From contig CP036352.1 in the NCBI GenBank assembly GCA_007753915.1, forward strand, positions 1,054,001 through 1,118,000: DNA of 64,000 nucleotides. The letters are read 5' to 3'. This document shows positions 24,365 to 31,171 of this stretch, in pieces. This DNA is from Phycisphaerae bacterium RAS2 (GTDB lineage Bacteria > Planctomycetota > Phycisphaerae > UBA1845 > UTPLA1). Below the pieces are notes generated by a model. It saw only the letters and a program-made list of their open reading frames with translations, was not told the DNA's origin and searched no databases. The translations under genes were made by a program, and so were the position numbers. Numbering within the stretch: position 1 is the first letter of the stretch; each line of letters begins with the position of its first letter.

Positions 24365-26050
24365 ATGGCGAAGAAAGACGTGAGTTTTGTCGACAAGCAC
24401 CTGGAGAAGGTTGTGCTGGGTGTTTGCGCCGCCGGGTTTCTCGGGGCGGTCTATTTCGGCTTTGCCGGCGGGCGCTTCAGCGTCAACGAGCGCGGCCCGG
24501 CCGAGTTGATTCAGGCAGCCGCCGATGCCGCCGAGCAGTCGAGGCAGGCCGTGCAATCCGCGCGTTACAGCCCTCCGCGCAAGGAGACCGAGACCGACCC
24601 CAAGAACGATCCCGTGGCGCAGCTGGCGCAGTGGTTCGGTCCGGAAGCCAAGGGGCTGTTGGGCATGGCGGACCTGCCGAAGGAATTGCCGCGCGCGGGC
24701 GCGTTCGGCCCGCCGCTGGTTTCGATCATGCGGACGGCGCCGGAGGATCGTCGCAATCTGGCGAAATTCGTCGCGCCGGACCTGCCGGTGCTGATGTCCG
24801 GTCGTTCGACGTTTCGATTTCTGCGTTCCAAGCCCGAGCTGAACTCGTTTGACCCGCGAGCAACCGAAGACCAAACCACCGGCAAAGTCGTCACGACCAA
24901 TTGGGTCTCCGTCGCCGCGCAGGTTGACCTGGTCGAGCAGCAGAGCAAGTTCCTTGCCGAGCGCTATCCCGACGGTGCGACGCTGCAGATTGTGAAAGTC
25001 CACCTCCAGCGGCGCGACGTCAGCACGCCGGCTTCGTCCTGGGAAGACATCGAGACCTATCAGCCATTTCAGGAACCGCAGCGGCCGACATTGACGGTCA
25101 TGCCTGACGGACGGATTCGAGTGCAGGGGCTGGAGGCGTTTCGAAGTCTCGTGGACGACATGCGCGATCCAATCGTCATCACGCCCTTCGGGCAATACCA
25201 GTCGGCGGGAGACAAGGTCGAACTGCCGGCTGTTCCGTACCTGGATGAGCCTCCCGATCGCGAGCTGGGCAACGCGCCGACCGCCCCAAACCCGGGCCGG
25301 TTCAGCAAGCGGTGGCTGGATTGGGCGAACGCGGCGCTCAAGGGCCGCAAGCCGTTCAAAGAGGTCGACCCGTTCGCGGCGCTGGTCCTGGCGCGCGGCG
25401 TCGTGGGGTTGCCTGGCGTGCCGGAGAAGGACATTACGGCGGCGCAGACGATCCTGGATCGATTGCCCGAGAAGCTACCGCGCGAACTTCGGCCGTTCGC
25501 CAAATCGACCCCGCGCGATCCGCGGCGGCTGATGCCGATCCTCGCGCACGACATTTCACCCATTCCCGGCAGGACGTACGTTTACCGCATTCGATACGAA
25601 GTCATCAACATGTTCGCCGGCAATTCGGGCGAATTGCGAAACCCGCGCGACGCGCAGCGGCTCACCGTCTTCAGCGACTGGTCGCCTGAATCCCGCCCGG
25701 TGGAAATCAAGAGCGATACGTATTTCTATTTGACCAAGGCCGACAAGGCAAAGAAGGAAGTCACCGTTGCCGTGTTCAAGGTCACCCGCGCCGGCGCGAC
25801 GCGGCAGGAGTTCAAGGTCAGCGCCGGTGAGGAAATCGGCAAGAAGGACAAGCGCCCCGGCCGGCCGGATTTCTCGACCGGGACCCTCTGCGTCGATATC
25901 GATTTCGATCGCGGTGGCGGCAAAAACGAAGCGACCCTCGTCTATGCCAGCGGAGCCGACGGCACCTTGTTTGAGCGGTCGCTCGCGCGGGACCTGAAAG
26001 ACCCTGTTTACAAGCGCCTGTCGGATCTCGCCCGCAGTGCCCGGCCCTGA
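24365..26050 (+). CDS. bitopic membrane protein, third gene of the pilus-like set
   Basis: A 561-residue protein with a near-N-terminal TM (VVLGVCAAGFLGAVYFGFAG, residues 17-36), an Ala/Gln-rich stalk, and a large extracytoplasmic region. The C-terminal half contains repeated beta segments such as GRTYVYRIRYEVINMFAGN and DTYFYLTKADKAKKEVTVAVF. No domain recognised. GGGAG precedes the ATG. Its position after pilM and the PilO-like gene suggests a periplasmic partner analogous to PilP or a ring-linking protein; that is inference. It ends 153 bases before carbamate kinase. Confidence 0.65.
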   Translation: MAKKDVSFVDKHLEKVVLGVCAAGFLGAVYFGFAGGRFSVNERGPAELIQAAADAAEQSRQAVQSARYSPPRKETETDPKNDPVAQLAQWFGPEAKGLLGMADLPKELPRAGAFGPPLVSIMRTAPEDRRNLAKFVAPDLPVLMSGRSTFRFLRSKPELNSFDPRATEDQTTGKVVTTNWVSVAAQVDLVEQQSKFLAERYPDGATLQIVKVHLQRRDVSTPASSWEDIETYQPFQEPQRPTLTVMPDGRIRVQGLEAFRSLVDDMRDPIVITPFGQYQSAGDKVELPAVPYLDEPPDRELGNAPTAPNPGRFSKRWLDWANAALKGRKPFKEVDPFAALVLARGVVGLPGVPEKDITAAQTILDRLPEKLPRELRPFAKSTPRDPRRLMPILAHDISPIPGRTYVYRIRYEVINMFAGNSGELRNPRDAQRLTVFSDWSPESRPVEIKSDTYFYLTKADKAKKEVTVAVFKVTRAGATRQEFKVSAGEEIGKKDKRPGRPDFSTGTLCVDIDFDRGGGKNEATLVYASGADGTLFERSLARDLKDPVYKRLSDLARSARP

Positions 26051-26203
26051 TCGGTAAGGGGACGATCGGGCGAAAGCCGTCGCCATTCACCCCGGTGGCC
26101 GCCCATTCATCCGGGCCGATCCCCTTGGTCGATGTTAAAATCTGTTGACGGAATCCGGCGCCCGGCATCGACCGGGCATGGTTTCGTCGGACGGAGCCAA
26201 TTC

Positions 26204-27196
26204 ATGAAAATCGTGGTCGCCATCGGCGGCAACGCGCTGGTCACCCCCGGGGGCACGGGCGATATCGCAGATCAATTTCGACACAGCCGCGAGATGGCGG
26301 TCCCGCTGGCGGATCTGGTCGAGCACGGCTGGCAGGTTACGGTCACCCACGGCAACGGCCCGCAGGTTGGGTCGATCATGCGACGCGTGGAGATCGCTTC
26401 GACCAGCGTCTATCCCATCGACTTGGGCTTGGCTGTCGCGGACACCCAGGCCGGCATGGGCTACATGATCGCGCAGACATGGGGCAACGAGTTGATCACG
26501 CGCGGCCTCGCACGGCTGCCGGCGGCCATGGTGACAAGCGTGCTGGTGGATCGCGCCGACCCGGCCTTTGCGAACCCGACCAAGCCGATCGGTCCGTTCC
26601 TCGATGAAGCGGCCGCGAAATTGCACGAACAGCGCGACGGGTGGCACATCGTCGAAGACAGTGGTCGAGGTTATCGCCGCGTGGTTCCCAGCCCGCGCCC
26701 GGTTCGCATCGTGGAGATCGAAATTCTGAAGGACCTCGTCGCGCAGGGGCGGCTGCTCATCGCCGGCGGCGGGGGCGGGATCCCGGTTGTGCAAACCGAC
26801 AACGGTCGCTACGAAGGCGTCGAAGCCGTGATCGACAAAGACCTCACGAGCGCGATCATCGCAGCCGAGGTCGATGCCGACGTGCTCGCGATTCTGACGG
26901 GCGTGGATGCCGTGTACGTGAACTATCGCAAGCCCGATCAGCAGCCGGTGCGGCGGATCGGGCTCGCGCGACTTCAGCAACTGGAGTCGGATGGGCATTT
27001 TGCCGCCGGGTCGATGCTGCCGAAGATTCGCGCGGCGGTTGATTTTCTTCGCCGGTCGGCCAACCCCAGCGCCCGCGCGGTCATTACCGACTGGTCGGAC
27101 CTGCCCGCGGCGCTGGAAGGCCGCTGCGGCACGACGATCACGCGCGAGGAGGATTCGGCGCTTCCCACGAAGAACCGGATGGTGACAACTATGTGA
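26204..27196 (+). CDS. arcC: carbamate kinase
   Basis: A 330-residue amino-acid-kinase-fold enzyme making ATP and carbamate from carbamoyl phosphate and ADP (or the reverse). Signatures: VVAIGGNALVTPGG at the N-terminus, TVTHGNGPQVG, LLIAGGGGGIPVV, EAVIDKDLTSAIIAAEVDAD and FAAGSMLPKIRAAVDFL. The ATG at 26204 is set by the family start MKIVVAIGGNAL and a GGAGCC site. No arginine deiminase or ornithine carbamoyltransferase gene is adjacent, so the arginine-fermentation context is missing here. The antisense strand is also open over its length but has no coding support. Confidence 0.95.
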   Translation: MKIVVAIGGNALVTPGGTGDIADQFRHSREMAVPLADLVEHGWQVTVTHGNGPQVGSIMRRVEIASTSVYPIDLGLAVADTQAGMGYMIAQTWGNELITRGLARLPAAMVTSVLVDRADPAFANPTKPIGPFLDEAAAKLHEQRDGWHIVEDSGRGYRRVVPSPRPVRIVEIEILKDLVAQGRLLIAGGGGGIPVVQTDNGRYEGVEAVIDKDLTSAIIAAEVDADVLAILTGVDAVYVNYRKPDQQPVRRIGLARLQQLESDGHFAAGSMLPKIRAAVDFLRRSANPSARAVITDWSDLPAALEGRCGTTITREEDSALPTKNRMVTTM

Positions 27197-27296
27197 CACT
27201 CTCCTGATCCGGGGCGAAGCAGCCCGGCGCCGAGATCATGCACCTGATCGCTCGCGCCATCATCCCTTTTCGGGCGACGCGGGCTATCAGAGCGAT

Positions 27297-27680
27297 CTAC
27301 TCCCCGACCGCGATCGCGCTGGCGGCCGCGTAGTGCTCGGTGTGTGTGATGCTAAGCAGGATGCGCGACACGCCCAGCGCTCGCGCGACGGCTTCGGTGT
27401 GCCCGCTCAATGCGACATTCGGCTTGCCTGCGTCGTCGTTGAGAATCTCCATGTCGGTCCAGGCGATCTGCCCCCGCCAGCCCGTGCCCAGCGCCTTGAG
27501 AATCGCCTCCTTCGCGGCGAACCGCCCGGCGATGTGCGGCAGTGGAAACTTCCGCCGCTCGCAATAGGCCCGCTCGCCCGGCGTCAGGATGCGCTCAAGG
27601 AACCGATCCGGGTGCTCCTGCCGGATGCGGTCGATCCGTTGCGTTTCAATCAGGTCCATCCCCTGGCCGATGATTCTCAT
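27297..27680 (-). CDS. acpS: holo-[acyl-carrier-protein] synthase
   Basis: A 127-residue phosphopantetheinyl transferase that activates ACP with CoA. Motifs: GQGMDLIETQRI (magnesium-binding Asp), RFLERILTPGERAYC, and RFAAKEAILKALGTGW with the conserved Glu and Lys, then LLSITHTEHYAAASAIA. The start at 27680 is the family start; the upstream in-frame extension to 27833 is not expected. Convergent with arcC, divergent from the small ORF and lysine aminotransferase. Confidence 0.94.
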   Translation of the reverse strand: MRIIGQGMDLIETQRIDRIRQEHPDRFLERILTPGERAYCERRKFPLPHIAGRFAAKEAILKALGTGWRGQIAWTDMEILNDDAGKPNVALSGHTEAVARALGVSRILLSITHTEHYAAASAIAVGE

Positions 27681-27795
27681 AGCCCAACAGTATCCGGACG
27701 CGGCGGGCGGCGTCAAAGCGGACGCGGCGAATGGTTGAAGGAGCCTGCCCCGCGGGCTATGATTGGGACGAACGTCGTATTCCGGCGAAGCTGCC

Positions 27796-27933
27796 ATGCA
27801 CCTTGATCTGATCGCCATTTCGGAAGGCCGCATCGAGGGCTCGCGCTACTGGTTCCTCGAACATCGCGGCCTGCGCTGCCGCCGGCCCACGACCGGCGTT
27901 TCGGTGTTCATGTCCACCGTCTTCAACGAGTGA
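27796..27933 (+). CDS. possible 45-residue small protein
   Basis: An ATG ORF (MHLDLIAISEGRIEGSRYW at the start, ending FMSTVFNE) with about 80% G or C in third codon positions, as expected for real genes here. No clear ribosome-binding site; GCGAAG lies 8 bases upstream. It sits between divergent acpS and the lysine aminotransferase gene. No family recognised. Confidence 0.4.
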   Translation: MHLDLIAISEGRIEGSRYWFLEHRGLRCRRPTTGVSVFMSTVFNE

Positions 27934-28099
27934 CGCCGTCGATCGGCTGCGTCGCCCCTTCCCCTGCAACCGATGAATCATCGTACGGTCCTGCGCGGTG
28001 CCCGCGCGGAGACCGCGTCGAACCCTGTTGACTCAACCCGGCTCGCCGGCCGGGTTTTCCGGACGCCTCCGTCCGGTCATGATCGAATCGAGACACACC

Positions 28100-29443
28100 A
28101 TGAACACGAGCACGCCCGTATCGCGCAACGAAATCGCCGCCCGCGATGTCCTGACGGATCTGAAGAAGCATATCCTCGTCGATGGGTTCGAAATGGTATT
28201 CGACCTCTCGCGCAGTCGAGGCAGCTACTTTTTCGATGCCTCCACGAACCGAACGATGATCGACATGTACGGCTTCTATGCCTCGCTGCCGATCGGGTTC
28301 AACCATCCGCACTTCGACCGGCCAGATGTGCGCGAGGAGCTGCTCGACGCGGCCATGGTGAAAGTCGCCAACAGCGATGTGTACACTGCGGCCTACGCGC
28401 GATTTGTGAACACCTTCTCCCGCGTGATCGGCGTCGAGGACATGGAGCGGTATTTCTTCATCGAAGGCGGCGCGCTGGGCGTGGAAAACGCGCTCAAGGC
28501 CGCCATGGACTGGAAGGTGCAGAAGAACATCGCCGCCGGGCGCGGGGAGTTCGGCACCGACGTGCTGCATTTCAAGAATTGCTTCCACGGGCGCACGGGC
28601 TACACCATGTCGCTCACGAACACCGATCCGAACAAGGTGCGCTACTTCGCGAAGTTTGACTGGCCGCGGGTGAGCGCGCCGCCGATTGATTATTCGCTCG
28701 CGGAACCGCAGCGCAGCCAGCGCGTCGCCGCAGATGAGAAGCAGGCCGAGTCGGAGATTCTCGCCGCCATCGCGGCGCGGCCGCACAAGATCTGCTGCAT
28801 CATCATCGAGCCGATCCAGGGTGAGGGGGGCGATCGGCATTTCCGCGCCGAGTTCTTCCGGACCCTGCGACGCCTCTGCGATGAGCATGAAATGCTGCTC
28901 ATCTTCGACGAAGTGCAGTGCGGCATGGGCGTCACCGGGCGCAACTGGTGCTTCGAGCATTTCGGCGTGCGGCCGGACGTCTTCGCGTTTGCGAAGAAAG
29001 TGCAGCTGGCGGGGATCATGGCCGGGCCGCGGCTGGATGAAATTCCCGAAAACGTTTTCCGCAAGAGCAGCCGCATCAACAGCACCTGGGGCGGCAACCT
29101 CGTGGACATGGTGCGCTCGACGCACCTGCTGACGATCTACGAGCGCGAGAATCTGGCGGACAACGCCCGGCGCATGGGCGACCGGTTCCTGCAGCAGTTG
29201 CAGAATCTTGCCGCCGAGGAGCCGAGCATCACCGCCGTGCGCGGCCGCGGGCTGATGCTGGCCTTTGATTTGTGCGACGCCGACACGCGAAACCGCTTCT
29301 GGAAGGCCTGCTGGCAGGCGGGGCTGATCGTGATTCGCAGCGGCGAGCGGTCGATCCGCCTGCGGCCGGTGCTGGACGTAAAGGCCGAACTGGTGGACGA
29401 AGTCATCGGCAAGATGCGCGAGGCCCTGCGCACGATGCGCTAA
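28100..29443 (+). CDS. lat: L-lysine 6-transaminase
   Basis: A 447-residue class III PLP aminotransferase that moves the epsilon-amino group of lysine to 2-oxoglutarate, giving aminoadipate semialdehyde. The LAT-type opening KKHILVDGFEMVFDLSRSRG and the segment YFFIEGGALGVENALKAAMD (EGGALGVENA is characteristic) are present, with FHGRTGYTMSLTNTDPNK, IIEPIQGEGGD, IFDEVQCGMGVTG and the PLP-lysine region AFAKKVQLAGIMAG (Lys299/300). The start at 28100 is favoured by homology; 28079 is an alternative. No aminoadipate dehydrogenase or beta-lactam gene is nearby, so lysine degradation is the likely role. Confidence 0.92.
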   Translation: MNTSTPVSRNEIAARDVLTDLKKHILVDGFEMVFDLSRSRGSYFFDASTNRTMIDMYGFYASLPIGFNHPHFDRPDVREELLDAAMVKVANSDVYTAAYARFVNTFSRVIGVEDMERYFFIEGGALGVENALKAAMDWKVQKNIAAGRGEFGTDVLHFKNCFHGRTGYTMSLTNTDPNKVRYFAKFDWPRVSAPPIDYSLAEPQRSQRVAADEKQAESEILAAIAARPHKICCIIIEPIQGEGGDRHFRAEFFRTLRRLCDEHEMLLIFDEVQCGMGVTGRNWCFEHFGVRPDVFAFAKKVQLAGIMAGPRLDEIPENVFRKSSRINSTWGGNLVDMVRSTHLLTIYERENLADNARRMGDRFLQQLQNLAAEEPSITAVRGRGLMLAFDLCDADTRNRFWKACWQAGLIVIRSGERSIRLRPVLDVKAELVDEVIGKMREALRTMR

Positions 29444-29757
29444 GCGCGTTCAAAGAGCCGATCGCGCAAGTGATCGAATTGACCGCGGCGTGCAGTTGCG
29501 ATTGTGAGAAAACTCCCTCGCAGCGATCCGAGCCGGGCCGTGTCGGCTCTGTATCGCTGCGCGCCGGTCCGAGCCGGGTCAGTCATGGCCCGGAATGCGC
29601 CGTCGCCGTTTCGAATCGTGCCTGCTCCGAATGGTTGTTCCGCCGCATGACTGCGGCGGCTCGGAAATGGACGCCATTCGGATCGATTGAGCCCCGAACT
29701 CGGTGTGTGTCGTTTGGGAGATTGTTCCCACTAATGGGTTGATGATGGAATTAGATT
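29444..29757. other. 314-base intergenic region containing a repeat
   Basis: Largely occupied by the family A repeat (29568-29665) plus a partial TCCGAGCCGGGC at 29527. No ORF supported. The last 90 bases turn AT-richer ahead of the low-GC gene at 29758. Confidence 0.5.
29568..29665 (+). repeat. dispersed repeat family A, full copy 1
   Basis: Starts TCCGAGCCGGGTCAGTCATG, continues through CCCGGAATGCGCCGTC and ends in the hairpin CCGCCGCA-TGAC-TGCGGCGG (29640-29659) plus CTCGGA. It matches the copy at 31050 over its length apart from a 6-base indel and about 13 differences. Same orientation as that copy. Confidence 0.85.
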
Positions 29758-30393
29758 ATGGCAATGGGCGGCCTTCGATTCTGCCAGTTTAAACGGTTGG
29801 GCTGGCGATACAAACTTACTGCGACTTTTTTCTTGTTAATTTTTACTATTAGTGTTGTGCCATCGAGGCCTCGAATTATCGCGGCGTGGGGTTTTGCTCA
29901 CTCAAATTATATCATGCAACCGCTGCATCAGCCCGAGGTGGGCTTCTTCAGGCGCTTGCTCAGTAATCCGGGCAAGTTGAAATGGGATGGCCATTGGATT
30001 TATATAGACGGTTTGTGTGGGGGATGCGGCAAGCCCCTCGCACCTCCAGGGGGTGTTGTCCTCGCAAGGTTGCCGAGTGGATTGGCGATTGCATTCGCTG
30101 ATAAGGGAAGCCCAGGGCATCTATCGATGCCAGTGGTAGCATCACCGAAGTACATTGCTGCTTCTGGAATCTCCTCGCTCTTTGCCATTTCCTTTTTCGG
30201 CCGGGTGCTTTCCTCCTACAGGAAAAGGCTTCGCCTGAAGCGAGGGAAATGTGCCTCATGCAATTATTGGCTATTTGGCAACGAAAGTGGTATTTGTCCC
30301 GAGTGCGGTGCACAGATTCCCGATGTCCAGCGCGGTATGCTGCGAGTTGCTCCGCATAGCGATGTCAATAACTCCTCGCCCCGACTCGATTGA
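29758..30393 (+). CDS. membrane protein with C-terminal zinc ribbon (1 of a tandem pair)
   Basis: A 211-residue protein with two hydrophobic segments (LTATFFLLIFTISVVPS near residue 21, and YIAASGISSLFAISFFG near residue 132) and the C-terminal ribbon CASCNYWLFGNESGICPECG. An internal CGGCG near residue 90 could add a metal site. Base composition is clearly lower in GC than the neighbours, with many A/T third positions. It is followed after 15 bases by a gene of the same size and layout. Together the pair lies between two direct repeats. Function unknown. Confidence 0.7.
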   Translation: MAMGGLRFCQFKRLGWRYKLTATFFLLIFTISVVPSRPRIIAAWGFAHSNYIMQPLHQPEVGFFRRLLSNPGKLKWDGHWIYIDGLCGGCGKPLAPPGGVVLARLPSGLAIAFADKGSPGHLSMPVVASPKYIAASGISSLFAISFFGRVLSSYRKRLRLKRGKCASCNYWLFGNESGICPECGAQIPDVQRGMLRVAPHSDVNNSSPRLD

Positions 30394-30408
30394 TGGAGCA
30401 AATAGTTT

Positions 30409-31044
30409 ATGGCATCGTGCGAAAAGCGAAGCAGCCGAGTTGGTTATTCCGTCGTCATGCTCTTTTTCCTGTCCGTTGCCGCTTGGCTTGCGGCGACAAG
30501 TTGCTTGCTTCATTTGAGTGTCGAAACGGAATGTGGAATTGTCTGGGTGGGCTTGGGGCGAGGAGTCGTCTCTGTCAATTCATGGCAATGTGACGCTGAC
30601 CCGGCAGTTCGACCGGAACTATGGAGCGAAATCAGTTTTGTTCGACAGAGTTCGCGAAGAGCGAAGCTTCTCATGTTCAACAGGCTTCCCCAGAGCACGA
30701 ATGATTGGGGGTTTGTCTTGCCTTCGTGGCGATGGCGCGAAGGAGTTCAGGGCTTGGATCCCGGGGATGAGAAGCTTTTGTATACAACCAGCTTTGCATT
30801 GCCATTATGGCTGCCTGCAGTTTGCCTCTTGGCGATGAGCGTGCTAGTCATCTTTCGACAGCAACGATGGAGACGCGAAACTCAATGCAGCCAATGCCGG
30901 TATGACTTGACGGGAAATGAATCTGGTGTCTGCCCCGAATGTGGCAATGCGATCCCTGATTTGCAGCGAGCTTGGTTGGAACAAATTGTGATTGTTACGA
31001 GGAGCGAAACAAGACGGCAAACCAGTCCTGCCGACGAGAGATGA
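30409..31044 (+). CDS. membrane protein with C-terminal zinc ribbon (2 of a tandem pair)
   Basis: A 211-residue protein: N-terminal TM (YSVVMLFFLSVAAWLAATS), a middle soluble region with Trp-rich WGFVLPSWRWREGVQG, a second TM (LPLWLPAVCLLAMSVLVIF, about residue 133), then the ribbon CSQCRYDLTGNESGVCPECG. Layout and length mirror the gene before it, but the middle regions show no obvious identity, so they are either old duplicates or a shared architecture. Low GC like its partner. Six bases after its stop the second direct repeat begins. Function unknown. Confidence 0.7.
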   Translation: MASCEKRSSRVGYSVVMLFFLSVAAWLAATSCLLHLSVETECGIVWVGLGRGVVSVNSWQCDADPAVRPELWSEISFVRQSSRRAKLLMFNRLPQSTNDWGFVLPSWRWREGVQGLDPGDEKLLYTTSFALPLWLPAVCLLAMSVLVIFRQQRWRRETQCSQCRYDLTGNESGVCPECGNAIPDLQRAWLEQIVIVTRSETRRQTSPADER

Positions 31045-31049
31045 GCTGA

Positions 31050-31153
31050 TCCGAGCCGGGCCAGTCATGGCCCGGAATGCGCCGTCGCAGTTGCCGTTTC
31101 GAAACGTGCCGGGTCTGGATGGTCGTTCCGCCGCATGACTTCGGCGGCTCGGA
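31050..31153 (+). repeat. dispersed repeat family A, full copy 2
   Basis: Starts TCCGAGCCGGGCCAGTCATG; contains CCCGGAATGCGCCGTC and the near-perfect hairpin CCGCCGCA-TGAC-TTCGGCGG (31128-31147), ending CTCGGA. Direct orientation relative to copy 1; the two bracket the zinc-ribbon gene pair. Confidence 0.85.
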
Positions 31154-31171
31154 CTGCGCGCCGTCAATCTC

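Noticed and set aside
26135-27199. A 354-codon open frame antisense to carbamate kinase
   Set aside because: It mirrors arcC almost exactly, has no recognisable motif and an Arg/His-rich composition typical of antisense frames in high-GC genes.
29568-31153. CRISPR array or insertion sequence at the paired repeats
   Set aside because: Only two copies about 1.5 kb apart with protein genes between; no transposase and no regular spacing.
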